Shown: one piece after another, positions 13,401 to 24,426 of the stretch
Numbering within the stretch: the first letter of the stretch is position 1
Layout of the letters: each line of letters opens with the position of its first letter
Source: Arbacia lixula
Lineage: Eukaryota; Echinodermata; Echinoidea; Arbacioida; Arbaciidae
Direction of reading: 5' to 3'
Length of the DNA: 64,000 bases
Assembly: GCA_963669155.1 (NCBI GenBank)
Contig: OZ022577.1
Coordinates: forward strand, 8,735,038 to 8,799,037
Made by a program: the position numbers and the translations under genes
Notes under the pieces: generated by a model
Databases searched by the model: none
Seen by the model: the letters and a program-made list of their open reading frames with translations, nothing else
Told to the model about the DNA's origin: nothing

Positions 13401-14032
13401 CTTAAACCGTAAAAATGATAATATAAAACCAGTCAAATATCTTTGAACATTTTTTTTTTACATAAGCATAATGTATCATTATTGCTCCAGAGCAGTGCAT
13501 TGGTTGAGCACAGATACGTCCCTCAATAAATTTATGGAAACTTTATACAGTCGAACAAATGTCTGGTAGCATTGGTTTCAGGCATTACCAAAAAAATAAA
13601 ACGTCCAAGACTTTCCCTTCAGATTTTCATGAAGCAAAGATCAATAAATAAGATACCTGTGACCAAAATCTGGATAGCCTTATTATTTCATGACTTGTTT
13701 AAATTTTAATTTTTAACGCAGAAGTCTGTGGAGAAATAATTGCTAATACGTGTGGCCTTCTGACTCGTCCAAGCTTGGCTGGTCGGCTCTGGTCCAAGCT
13801 GGTGTTATAGCGCCAACTGGCGGTTTCGAAATGACAATCAACAAAGACTTTCAGAAGCATGCTGCCGCGCCGTCGAATAGCCTTCTACTGCCAGCTACAT
13901 ACACCGCCGCAACTCCCGGCGTCTTCTCGACTGAGCTCCCGTTGGCGGTGGTAGAGCTGGCTTTAAAATTGTCAACATTTCCAGCCTCAAGGGCCTAGGC
14001 AGGTCCAGAAGATACAACGTTGAAGACTCAGC
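10433..14032. other. Divergent intergenic region DESI2-TASP1
   Basis: Includes a CpG-rich patch at about 11450-11760 with tandem CCCACGTCCCA, a candidate promoter region, the hAT-like element, and a GC-richer stretch from 13750 that may be TASP1 5' UTR. Confidence 0.55.
12048..12771. mobile_element. hAT-like DNA transposon, non-autonomous
   Basis: Terminal inverted repeats CAGGGATGTGTTAGGAA (left) and its complement ending in CATCCCTG (right). An inner inverted pair, CCCATGCGTGGCACCG, lies about 55 and 125 bp inside the ends. ATTTTAC flanks both sides, compatible with a hAT-type 7-8 bp target duplication. Two short consecutive plus-strand ORFs inside (12120-12380 and 12383-12637) show no transposase motif I recognise. 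Confidence 0.75.
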
Positions 14033-14060
14033 ATGACAGGGTTGGTGGCTGTTCATCTTG
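14033..14060 (+). CDS. TASP1: TASP1 exon 1
   Basis: ATG at 14033 opens [10 protein letters not shown]; the donor is CTTG|gtgagc. An in-frame TGA at 14021 blocks extension within this exon. The sequence from about 13750 to 14060 is more GC-rich than its surroundings, consistent with a 5' UTR or promoter. A splice acceptor (actcag) just before the ATG would also allow an upstream coding exon. Confidence 0.7.
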
Positions 14061-17000
14061 GTGAGCTGGCCCCTTAACTTATGGTTTTACTCGTTTTACT
14101 ATTATTTACTGGAACCTTCAATTCAAACAACATAGTTACATGTACTACAATTTTGTGTCACGCCTGATGAAGTGTATTGATGTGATGATGGGACTTTGCA
14201 TGTACTTATGAGTGAAAAGCAGTGAACGGACTATACTTCTAACAACATACAGGTCTACAAGTTACAAGATCTAGAAAGTAAGGAAGTTGATAAAAACAAA
14301 ACCACCAAAGCACCAGTCCACAACATCTAACTCATTATGGAAACGTGATCAGAATTAATTCCACGCTGTCATTCAAATATTTTTTTTTAAATGTAAAAGT
14401 CAACAATTAATAGTTGTTTAATGCATCATCAATACCTATTATTAAGTTGTACAGCTTACTACCTAATGTTTCTGTGTAATATAAGAAGTTTGGTTTTAAC
14501 GTTCGTATCTGGATGATTTTTGACAGGTGCTGGTTACCATTCCCCAGACAGGAGAGCAGAATACCAAGAAGCCATCAACAATGCATGCCAACGGGTAAGG
14601 AAATCAGATGGAATCTATTCAAAATGAGAGAAGGGTAAAAGATTTGACATTCATTGACACATCTTGGTACAAATATGTAAAAAAAAACAAAAAAAACATA
14701 ACTTGAATTCGAGCAGCAATTTGTCTGACATATATGCCAGGGTGGTATCCCAGTCGCATAATAAGTTATTCTGAAACAGAAGCATAGCAAAATCTAAAAA
14801 AAGGAGAAAATCTGACAACTATATAATGAATGAAACAGTTGTGAATGAGAAGCTTTCTCTCTACCATTGAACCATACAAAGTATGCCTCGGTTACATGAA
14901 GACTGATGCCAGCTGTTCTCGTCTAGAAAGATATTGACAGTAATTCACAATAATCAGCCTCGATTCAGAATATTTTTATCACTGTTTGAGTGTTTCATTT
15001 AAATGAATTTTTTATTATGTTTGAAACTTTCTAGTCAGCAAGAAAGTAGTAGCACCACTATAGCACTGTTATTCTGTGGTTGAGACTTGACAAGATTGTA
15101 CTCCATGGATCAGAGTTGAACCCTTCCATATTTCCATCAATCCTAGGCAGTATCAGCACTGAAGCGTGGGGGTCAAGCAGCGGAAGCAGTCGTAGTAGCA
15201 GTGGCTGCCTTGGAGGTCAGTGGGAATAGAGAATAAAACTGCTTTGGTAATTGGGTCTGTTGACAGTGAAGGGATATTTTTTGGCACAACTGAATCATTT
15301 GAAATTATGATCACCTTGCACCACCAAAGTATGACAGAGTGTTGAATTAATTTCCTCCAAAATAACGTCAGCTAAAATCCTGCTCTGAATGTTCATTTAT
15401 TATAATTTCAAAACTAAGCCTGTAGTATTTGCCATATCACGTTGGCAACGGGACAGACGAGTGTGTTACAAACTCGTCTGTCCCATTACCAACGTTCTGT
15501 GGCAAATTTGTATAGGGCAAATTTTTTGAAGCGTACAAAACCTTGTAAAATGTAAATCAATACATTTCTTTGTCTGGTTTTTCTAAGAGACCCCCCCAAA
15601 AATAATTGGAATTTAAGAGATTTATGCAAATTTTACAGTAAATGTAACAGAAATGTACCCATTTGCCGTATACAGGCCCACTTAGGTTATCATATGTGGT
15701 GGAATGTTGTTTGTTAATTTTGATGATTCATAGTGTTAGTGTAAAATATAGATATTTCATGAGAATATGAGATCATTGACACTTTGTATAATCTGAGGAG
15801 TTATCATTACAAAGTACCCCAATGCTTTTCATTGAGATGGATTTTGTACTGATGCTTAATAGTTGGGAATTTGGTTACCATCTTTTAGAGAAAATGGCTT
15901 CATGAGTATTGATTATTTGACCATTTGTCTTGTGATTCATTCTTTGTATTTATTCTTGTTTGCATCATTTCAGGATAGTCCATGTACTAATGCAGGCCTT
16001 GGCTCTAATCTGACGCTAGAGGGCAGTGTTGAATGCGATGCAGGAATAATGGATGGTCGTACAATGAACTTTGGTGCGGTTGGAGCATTAGCAGGTATGA
16101 GAGGTTTTAGTGTGTTATTTATAATCATGTTTTATATTGTGCCTGTATACATTATGTGCCATGTAGGCTCTGTCACATATTTGTACCCATAGCAGTATTT
16201 TCAGTGGCACATAATGAAATTATTATTCCATTTACTAAGGGAGCCTTGTCTAAAACAAACACAAACAATATACATGAAGTTTGATTTTCGTCTTTATTTG
16301 AATATGCATTTATTCTTATTGAATTTAATTATGACATCCAAAAGTTTTTGTGTGATAATCAAATTTGAAATATTCACACCGTCATGTTTTTTCACGCTTT
16401 GAGATTTGTAAAATGTGAAGCTCTATGTATGTTCGGGACGTTGGATATTTGTGAGATTTTCTAACTGAACCTGCCCTTTAAATGAAAGCCTCATTAATGT
16501 CTCGTGTTTAAGTAGAATGCCAAATGTGTGTTTATTATTGGTGTAAATCTTTACATATGAAGATTTGGTACATGATGATAGTCCTTGCTTTGTTGTGTTT
16601 CCCAGGTGTCCAGAATCCAGTCAAAGTTGCTGGAGCTCTGTTGCGAGAGCAGGAGAAGGGACTGATGTCATGCGGTCGCATCCCACCCTGGTGAGGCGGG
16701 CTCTGTGGTATCTTCAAAGAGCATATTCACATTCATCTGAACCAAAATAATTATCATCAGATATATAGTCAAAATAATTGATTCATGTTGTGCAACTTCA
16801 AACATTTAAGATAGTGATTCCAGCTCAAATTGAATATCAACACGCCTTAAAATCACTATGAATCCTCGGAAGCAGCATGCAGTTTCATGGCTGATGTTAT
16901 TATATCTGTTTTATAACTGCAGTAAACAGAAAAAGAAAAATGCACTGCTCTTGCATATTTTTGTTATTGACACATTTCATGTAGTGATTCCAAGTACTCT

Positions 17001-20000
17001 ATGAATTACCTCTTCATACATCAGAATGGGTAAATGTTGACTTTTATCTCAGTGTAAGCACTGAAATCACCACATTTTACCTTAACGTGATAGCCCAAGG
17101 GATAACTTGCCATATTGTCAATGAAGTAATTAATCATTAATTTGCAAGACAATCATCAATGTTGCATTCACAAGCAGTGCTATGGTGAGAATGCTATCAT
17201 TGCTAAAAGAAATGATAGAGATTATTATAGTGAAAGCACATTTTACCAAATAGGAAAACAGTGAACCATGCTTTAGCAACCACCTGTACAGAAAGACCAC
17301 TTGCCTATAAAGACCACATTTTTTGTTTCCTTGAACAATATTTCTAATTGAAACGTGTATTAAAGGGACATACAACTGAGCTTTTGTGGCGTGATATCGT
17401 TTATAGAGGGCGCTGCAATCGATGGCGTTTGGCGGTCTCATCAGCTCAGAACACCTCGATTTGCAACTTAACATGAGATCGCCACTAACACAGGCTTGCA
17501 GATCTTGAAGATTGTGCAGTGCCAGCACTGGAGTGGGGCTGATAAGACCGCCGCCGAACACCATCGATTGCAGCGCCCTCTATAAACGATATCACACCAC
17601 AAAAGCTTAGTTGTATGTCCCTTTAAAGTAACCTATACATAGAGACTGCATTCTTGTCTCCCATGGTTGGTCTTTATATACCACTGTTGTGAGAATGGAT
17701 CTGCTATGTTCTTGTTCTCAGCGTCTTGGTAGGCAATGGTGCCCGTCACTGGGCTCGGGATCATGGATTCAAGGAAGTCAATGTGAGCCGCCTGATCACG
17801 CCCAGGGCCCTCTCTGCATACCGCAAACACAAGAGGGCGCTAGACAAGTTCAGCTCCGCAACACAAGACCAGCACCAGGTGGTTTCAAAGAGGATGAGAG
17901 GAGACGGGGTAAGGTGCTACCTTTTGTTTTCTTTCTATGTAAAACTGCATCGTCCTTTTATACTGTGCATATGGCATAGACTTTCACTTTTTTTAAAAGT
18001 CATACTTTGTGGTAAGTTACTTTAGTGCAGGGTTTCTATGAAAAACATTGTTCAAGGTTGACAAAATTTGGTATTTATGAACAGGTTGTTTCTAACAGCA
18101 GGTTTCTCTGTAGTTTCAACAATGCCCCTACTTTCACCCAATCATGTGAGAGAATTCTTTCAGAATGGTGGGAATCTGCAAAGTGATTTGTATTTAAATG
18201 TTTTTATTTTTATGTTTTCATGATGAGAAACACTATATAGAAAATAGCATAACTTTTTGTAACACCATATGGTTGTTTTTTTCAGGACTTTTGCACCACG
18301 TATGGGATGAAGGAAGGGAAAGAAAGAGTGATTTGTATTTGTCTTCTATTGCTTTGATATAACCAGGTAGATGGAACGTGTATGCAGGACACGGTGGGAG
18401 CAGTGTGCGTTGACAACGAGGGCCATGTAGCCAGCGCAGTGTCCAGCGGAGGCATAGCCCTGAAGCACCCAGGAAGACTAGGACACGTAAGGTCTTGGAC
18501 CACTTTCACAGAGAAGCGCGTTGCCACTGCTACTCACTGTATAAACTTTGTTTTTCATATTTTTTTCTCAAGGCAAAGCAAGAAAATTAATCCATGTAGC
18601 CATCTTTAGATAAGAGGGTACTCAGCTGCCTCACTTCGTATTAAAAGTTGATGTGGTGTCTGAATTTCGTCCCAATATGAAACATATCGTGTGCAAAATG
18701 TGATGTTTTGAATGTTTGTTAAGTGTGATTTTGTCTCCATTTGAACATTGTGAATATGTTATATTCCAATTGTATTGATTGAGAGTGTAGGAAGTAAAGA
18801 TACTAGTAGAGCAGCCATGTGGGATCCTATGCAGGTTTAAAATACTGAAGTGGTGTTGTCATGTTCCACTGTTCCACTGCCTTCTTGGAGCTGAAAATAG
18901 CGAACTCTTTATGCTCAATAAATGCATTTCGGCACAAATGATACTCTTAAATCCTAAAGAGCAGAAGTTTGTCTTGACACACAAAGGGTTAATATAGACG
19001 ACTCATTTCAAGTGTGTGTGTATTGAGAAACCCTTGTATTTGATACACTGACAGGCAGTGATGTTTGGCTGTGGGTGTTGGGCTCAGTCCCACACACAGT
19101 CATCCCCGTCAGTGAGCGTCGCCTGCAGTACGTCTGGGAGTGGGGAGCAGCTCATGAGATGCTGCCTAGCCAAGGCTTGTTGTGAGAGGGCGCTACACAG
19201 CGAGGATCCAACATCTGCCCTAGGCGACACCTTCAAACACCAGTTTCTGAGTATGTTCATGTATCATATATCATCCATGCATGATTTTTTTTTTCTGCTT
19301 GCCACTTTATTTTGTCATATATTGTGTTTTTGGGGGGTAAATTTTGAACAAAACAGAATTGTCCTCACATTACGATATCACCAATGATGGCTTGATGAAT
19401 GTGTTCTATATCCTCATATGTAGTCATTCTCAAATTTTGTATTGTCACTTATCCAACTGTGTAATACATTCTCTCTTATAAAGCAGACCCTTTGGCTCTG
19501 AATGTTATTTCTAAATCTTATCAACCCTCTAAATGTGATTTGAATGGATTCATAAATAAATTATATCTGTAATTTTATTGGCATGGCTTTGTATTGACGT
19601 TTTGTTTTCAGAGTCTCGGCTTCTGGCTGATGCTTCCGCGCGTCTAGGGGGCGCTGTCACAGTCAAGTACGACCACACAGACAAAGAGGCAGAGATCTTG
19701 TGGACTCACTCAACACATAGCATGTGTGTAGGCTACATGGATACATCTCAGACAAAAGCAAAGGTAAATCAACTGACGCTGGTGGTTTGGACGTCATCAA
19801 GTCTGGTTTTTCATACCTGGGCCCTGTCTTATATAGAATTGTGATTGATATCAATTGCAAGCCAAGTTGTAATAAATCGCAATTAAGGGTCCTGGGGGTG
19901 TTTCACCAAGCTGTTCTTAAGCTAAAAACGACTGTACACACAACATGTGACTCTTTCTTGTGATAAATAAGATTCTCAATGATTTTGCTTCCCATCAGCC

Positions 20001-20690
20001 AAAGTTCAAATTTGATGTTTATAAATGTCTTATTTGTTAACAAATGTCTGAATACAAAGTTAGTGATTTGTCAAATTTGAGTAGGATTGTTGTAAATTAA
20101 GTCCCACTACCATATGTTAAAACAGGAACAAAGTGAGGTATCACGAGAGAGGTTTACGGTTCACCATGTGTGAAGTCCTGGGAGGACTGAGATGAGAAAA
20201 TGTGGATAGAATTGAAGGTGAAATGGACAGGTGAGAAAGTGGAGATTTGAAAGTAGAGTATTCTTTAAAAATGAGTGTAGTCCTGAAAAGGACTGTAAAC
20301 CAGAAAGCGTGAAGAGCTGATGAGTAGAGAGGTAGACTCGACGTTTCGGGAGATTGACTGTCCGTCTTCAGGAGTCAAAGTGAGGTATCTCATTTAGCAC
20401 AAGAAAGGGTCACCAGTCATGCAGGGGAAGCACCCCTGCCTGGATTCGCCACAGACTGACTACTGTTATGAGCCCCAGCATATACTATGAACTGTGACCA
20501 TCAGATCAAAGATGTGTAATGCTATACCCCAACATGATAGATGTCATTACCTCTCTGTACCCATCTTGATCCTAACCACTGGTAGATGGTGATGTCCAGA
20601 TTGCCCCCTGGGACTGAGCCGGGGGCAACCTACACCCTGGGAGGGGCAACGCTGCACCTGTCTTCACAAGAAGAGCCCCCCTCATGGTGA
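14033..20690 (+). CDS. TASP1: Threonine aspartase 1 (taspase-1), ten exons
   Basis: Exons 14033-14060, 14527-14594, 15147-15215, 15974-16094, 16606-16690, 17722-17908, 18367-18486, 19055-19250, 19612-19763 and 20586-20690 join in phase to a 376-residue protein, against 420 in human. Taspase-1 is an N-terminal-nucleophile threonine protease of the asparaginase-2 family. It self-cleaves before its Thr and cuts MLL/TFIIA-type substrates after Asp in the nucleus. The QDTVGAV motif places the autocleavage Asp194/Thr195, giving an alpha part of about 194 and a beta part of about 182 residues. Other family marks are [59 protein letters not shown] and SMCVGYM. A basic stretch (RKHKR to KRMR, near residues 160-182) resembles the nuclear-localisation loop. 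The difference from human is mostly a missing N-terminal extension of about 30-40 residues; an unrecognised upstream exon is possible. Confidence 0.93.
14527..14594 (+). CDS. TASP1: TASP1 exon 2 (GAGYHS)
   Basis: The acceptor tgacag and donor CGG|gtaagg bound 68 bp. The first Gly codon is split with exon 1. It encodes [16 protein letters not shown], the glycine-rich first strand of the taspase fold. Confidence 0.9.
15147..15215 (+). CDS. TASP1: TASP1 exon 3
   Basis: This is a 69-bp exon, phase 0 at both ends, with acceptor tcctag and donor GAG|gtcagt. It encodes [20 protein letters not shown] and then ALE, matching the helix that precedes the DSPFTNAG motif in taspases. Confidence 0.88.
15427..15507. 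repeat. Hairpin in TASP1 intron 3
   Basis: ATTTGCCA, CGTTGG and GGGACAGACGAGT on the left pair with ACTCGTCTGTCCC, CCAACG and TGGCAAAT on the right around a 9-base loop. Confidence 0.8.
15974..16094 (+). CDS. TASP1: TASP1 exon 4 ([17 protein letters not shown])
   Basis: The acceptor is tttcag and the donor GCAG|gtatga, ending in phase 1. It encodes [17 protein letters not shown], then CDAGIMDGR and [10 protein letters not shown]. These are the most conserved alpha-subunit motifs of taspase-1. Confidence 0.93.
16606..16690 (+). CDS. TASP1: TASP1 exon 5
   Basis: The acceptor is tcccag and the donor CCCTG|gtgagg, ending in phase 2. It encodes [18 protein letters not shown] and then SCGRIPP, matching the NPVSVA...GRIPPC segment of vertebrate taspase-1. 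Confidence 0.9.
17360..17626. mobile_element. TTAA-flanked MITE in TASP1 intron 5
   Basis: TTAAAGGGACATACAACT faces AGTTGTATGTCCCTTTAA. The arms stay inverted-complementary for about 95 bp, through TATAGAGGGCGCTGCAATCG. Length 267 bp. Confidence 0.85.
17722..17908 (+). CDS. TASP1: TASP1 exon 6 (basic loop)
   Basis: The acceptor is ttctcag and the donor GGG|gtaagg. It encodes [15 protein letters not shown] and then a long basic loop ([10 protein letters not shown] to SKRMRGDG). The loop lies just before the autocleavage site, where taspase-1 carries its nuclear localisation signal and flexible linker. Confidence 0.9.
18231..18276 (+). repeat. Solo remnant of the Penelope-like terminal arm in TASP1 intron 6
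   Basis: CACTATATAGAAAATAGCAT and the following AACACCATATGGTTGT match the arm at 26591-26640 in about 39 of 46 positions by eye. It stands alone, about 90 bp upstream of TASP1 exon 7. Confidence 0.55.
18367..18486 (+). CDS. TASP1: TASP1 exon 7 (nucleophile Thr)
   Basis: A 120-bp exon with acceptor aaccag and donor CAC|gtaagg, phase 0 at both ends. It encodes [20 protein letters not shown] and [15 protein letters not shown]. The Thr codon at 18391-18393 follows Asp and is the predicted autocleavage nucleophile. Confidence 0.93.
19055..19250 (+). CDS. TASP1: TASP1 exon 8
   Basis: The acceptor is tgacag and the donor CTGA|gtatgt, ending in phase 1. It encodes [11 protein letters not shown], then [20 protein letters not shown] and the KHQFL end. 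It corresponds to the YGCGCWAE and STSGCGEHL motifs of the beta subunit; the second Cys of SGCGE is Ser here. Confidence 0.9.
19612..19763 (+). CDS. TASP1: TASP1 exon 9
   Basis: The acceptor is ttttcag and the donor AAG|gtaaat. It encodes [17 protein letters not shown], then [16 protein letters not shown], matching the LWSHTTESMCVGYM beta-subunit motif of taspase-1. Confidence 0.9.
20129..20389 (-). mobile_element. Short Penelope/retrozyme-like insertion with hammerhead motif in TASP1 intron 9
   Basis: CAAAGTGAGGTATC occurs at 20129-20142 and again at 20376-20389, a 14-bp putative target-site duplication enclosing 233 bp. Read on the minus strand, the insert begins almost at once with CTGAAGACGGACAG and CCCGAAACGTCGAG, the same two boxes as in the large Penelope-like element but with an intact CTGANGA core. 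There is no ORF. This fits a non-autonomous element derived from Penelope-type ends. Confidence 0.65.
20586..20690 (+). CDS. TASP1: TASP1 exon 10 and stop
   Basis: The acceptor ctggtag precedes ATGGTGATG. It encodes [20 protein letters not shown] and ends EEPPSW-stop (TGA 20688-20690). SRLPPG is the conserved C-terminal taspase motif. The stop overlaps a donor-like ATG|gtgagc, so an alternative extended C-terminus cannot be excluded. Confidence 0.82.
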   Translation: MVMSRLPPGTEPGATYTLGGATLHLSSQEEPPSW

Positions 20691-23114
20691 GCAAGCTTTT
20701 CATTTAATATTAATGGCTTATGTGTCCCATGAACTGCTGGTATATAGGAATAGTGTGAAGTACGGGTACAAAAAATAATCTTCTGGTGTAATGAGTTAAA
20801 TGGATTGTTTTTAATGCATTTTCATAGATAAAATTTAATTGTTTTGCTTTCATATATTTTGATATATGATACCACAGAGGTTTGGGGCAGGTGAAACTTT
20901 GTAGCTGACTTTGGCTATGGCTATCATTTTGGAGGTGACCCAGAAGACTGAATGTAAGGCTTGCGTCAATTTGTGCATGCGTCATGAAAGAAACATGAAA
21001 TTTGCCGCAAGCTTACTTGACTCCCGTACTGAACGGCCACATTGTCTAACTAGCTGGTGATTAATGTACACATAAACTACCATTGTCAATGCTAAGGTTG
21101 AGAATCAAAATTTCATTATCATTGATATCAAGTTTAACCAACCTACTTCTTGGAATACTAATTGCAATGGGCAAAACTGTTTTGCAATGTTCAAAATGCA
21201 TGGAAGGGTATAGTAGCACCAACAGCATATTAGAAAGCTATAACACAGCTCCTGGTACAGAACAAGCTAGGTGCAATAGCATTTACAAAAAAGTCCCAAA
21301 CACAAATATGATTAATGTAACCTCATCCATTTCTGCAATATTAAACAAAAAATACTTTAACTTGGTTCCTGTAGGTAATTCATGGAAACTATGTAGTATT
21401 TGGCATCAATTGTGTCTAAGGTCAAATGGCCAATCATTTTGTTTCACAATTTTTATTATTCTGATGATTTTATATCAATTGAGCATGGTACGAAGAGTGG
21501 TCAATAATGAAAGGGACAGGGCAGGGGCATCATTAGCCAGTTTGGACGTACATGCTGGCTAACCAGTCACCACACACACTGGCAGATACAGACAAACACG
21601 TGGTATAGAGACATACCTGTCTGGGAGACAATTTATTTCAATCATAGTCAAATTACATTCTTTATTGCTATCTACTCCTTTAAACATATAAGACTCAAGA
21701 CAATTCACAGTTGCTAGTACTTTTCTCGTTATGCCTATGTTAGGATTATTCAAAGCTGTCTGGATGCAATCTTGAGATATTTTATAAAATGTGTCTTGCT
21801 AATCCCTGGATATTAGTGAAAATGCTCTTCTTTTAGCAGTGTTTCAACTCACATTGGTAACACATTTATGTCTATAATATATATTTCAATAAACCTTTTT
21901 CTTCCTCACTTTGTCTAAGTTTCAGACAATACAGTATGAAACACACTTCCTGTATAAAACATTGAAAGGTGTGATTGTAGCTCATTTGGAAGGCACTCTC
22001 ATTTCCTGTTTCTTTTTGTCAAAATTAGATATGTAGATTTGAGAAATGATATAATCATGAAGTAGATACCTGAAGGAGTTTTGGAAATTTCATACAGATA
22101 GAGATAGAGAGGGCCATATAGACTACAAAGAAGAGAGAGTGAAGATGAGAATAAAGGGAAGAACAGATAAGAGAAGAGTAGAGAAGAAGAGGGAACATAG
22201 AAGGGAACATGTACCCTGAGATTTGTCTAGATGCGTCGTACTATTTCTTCCCGACAGATACCTGTGAGGAAGTAAATAGTTACACAGAGGTCAGAAGTTC
22301 CAGTGAACTGAGGGAAGGCATTTTTTATTCAAACCTATCACCCCATCCCATCACATTCCTCAATACAAGAACAACATCTCATTCCTAAAAGAAATTGTAT
22401 ACACTCGTCCCATCCCAAGAACCAATGTAAAAGATCACAGAGTGACACATCATTTCTTAATGTAAAATTTGATGTAGAGGGAAAATTATGACATGTATTC
22501 CAATGAGAGAAAAGAACTAATTACACATTTCAGGACAATTTCATATGGATAGATTGCATACTGTATCTTTGTCCTCCTCATTATATTGTGCATAATTTTA
22601 AGATTGCATTTGTGATGTAGAGGTAAGATTTATGCTCCATATACTGCCAAATGACAAGACAAATTCACACAATATTTTCATTTGGATAGATAGCATACAA
22701 ATTTGCACTGACCTTGATATAATTTCAATTGTAAATCATTCTTAGAAGGCTCATTTAATGTGGATGGACTGTTGTGATATATACTGCGAAAGAAGGTGAA
22801 GTAGATTACAATTAGGGCTCGCCCTTCACGGTGGCACGAGGGCCCATGGCCACCTGAAATACCACCGGCCCACCTGAAACTCTTCAATCAATGGCCCAGC
22901 TGGCCACCTAAAAATCACTCATCCTGGATTTCATGCCCAGGTGGCCATGCTGGCCATTTTCAAAAATGAGAGAGTTTAGGGCAAGCCCTGAAAATAATGA
23001 CAATTTCATATAAATAGATTTTGTGCTCATGCCCTGACATTAACAAGGATTTCTCTTGATTTCTCCATGTATTTATAGATGGCGTTTGTGAGTGATGATG
23101 TGGCTGGACGGTGA
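20691..23114. other. Tail-to-tail intergenic region TASP1-carboxypeptidase
   Basis: AT-rich. AATAAA on the plus strand near 21889 is a possible poly(A) signal. A 159-codon plus-strand ORF (21083-21562) has no recognisable domain. The hAT-like MITE lies at 22813-22990. Confidence 0.55.
22813..22990. mobile_element. Small inverted-repeat element (hAT-like MITE)
   Basis: TAGGGCTCGCCCT faces AGGGCAAGCCCTG, and GGCCACC motifs recur in both orientations inside. CAGGGCTYGCCC-type ends recall hAT MITEs. No target duplication was recognised. Confidence 0.5.
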
Positions 23115-23308
23115 TTACGAGCCAAACTCTGTTACAAGGCGATCGCCGACAACCATCATGGCATTATAGATCTCGTCCACGGTGGGTTCTATCTGGGCTT
23201 CTGGAAGTAGGAAGCCAAATTCCCCTTCGTCCCTGAGCTCAACGATGTAGGTGTACTTGGCGCCCAGGCTACCATAGCCCCAGTCTTCACTGCCTCCGGC
23301 TGCTGGGT
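23115..23308 (-). CDS. Carboxypeptidase copy 1, exon 11 (Tyr248, Glu270, stop)
   Basis: The acceptor is cttccag. It encodes (Y)PAAGGSEDWGYG, KYTYIVELRDEGEFGFLLP and ends VTEFGS-stop (TAA, complement of 23115-23117). GGSE puts Glu at the S1' specificity position, and VELRDEG holds the general-base Glu. Confidence 0.95.
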
Positions 23309-24387
23309 CTGGAAGTAAAAACAAAGAAAAAAATATGACAAATTGTCATATTTTATGAGAAGTCTGGCATCTGGTGCTATTTTGTTGTATCTGAATTGGG
23401 CTGAGCTGAAATTTCGACAGGTTCTCTAAAACAAGCTGGCTTTTCTACATATGGGTAACAGTAATCCTCATTCAGTTAATAAGAAATTGCATAAAATGAG
23501 GTTATCACATGACTCACTTTACAAGACCCTCAGTCACAGAATCTAAGATATGTGTGACAATCTTATGTGACAGATGTGACAGATGTGACAGTGACAGATG
23601 TACTTACAAAAGTCTGGGCCAGATTCTCCTACAAAGTAAGACTTCCCATGGGTAGCTATGATGGCATCATTGGCAGCATTTGCTACTAAATCCTGCAAAA
23701 AGGTTGGAAGAGAGATGTACATTGTACATGATACATATATGTACAGCTTGTATACAACATTTGGGGAGTGAACTTGTTGGTAAATCATGTGTAATTAATG
23801 TGATGTTATTATAATCTTTATATTCAGTAATTTGTCAATAAAACATTCTTCATACCGTCTATAGTATGAACTCTAATTTGAGCTGATTCCTGCTGAGTTT
23901 ATGGATGAATTGCTATGGTAGTCTCATCAAGAATATTCAAACACTTATTAACTCTGATCACTGGGATCCTCAAGAGTAGCCTAGCATTCAGGCTGTTGGG
24001 TAATTTTTTTTTATCCACACTACTCAACAAAGGGTCTGGCTGCAGTAGACTAATTCTTAATTTCTTCTATGGATTGAGAAAACAGGAAAATTATCAAGTG
24101 ACTAGTCTTACTAGATGTTTTTCAGTTTGGATTAGAAATGTCCCACAGCCTGGAAGCCAGACTATTTAGAAGGAAATCCACAGTAAGCACTACATAGGTC
24201 CCTATCCCGCAGTCATGATGTCCTCTCTCTTACTGAATAATCTGGGTTAGTGTTACGGTAAGGGTTTTCCATTAAGAGAAATGACATCATAAATGGAGGA
24301 TGGGAGCTGTTATGATCTGGTGTAGACTCTGATAGGATGACTCGAACAAGGCTTCTACCTATAGTAACTGTATTAGAGTAGGCTACA

Positions 24388-24426
<39 letters not shown>

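Noticed and set aside
17130..17564. 144-codon minus-strand ORF in TASP1 intron 5
   Set aside because: Runs through a MITE palindrome, so the frame is fortuitous.
18285..18330. Possible extra TASP1 exon after ttttttcag at 18276-18285
   Set aside because: Exon 6 and exon 7 join in phase without it, and the sequence adds nothing similar to taspase.
21083..21562. 159-codon plus-strand ORF with hydrophobic stretches
   Set aside because: No recognisable domain, AT-rich composition and no splice context; could occur by chance. Kept only as a mention in the intergenic entry.
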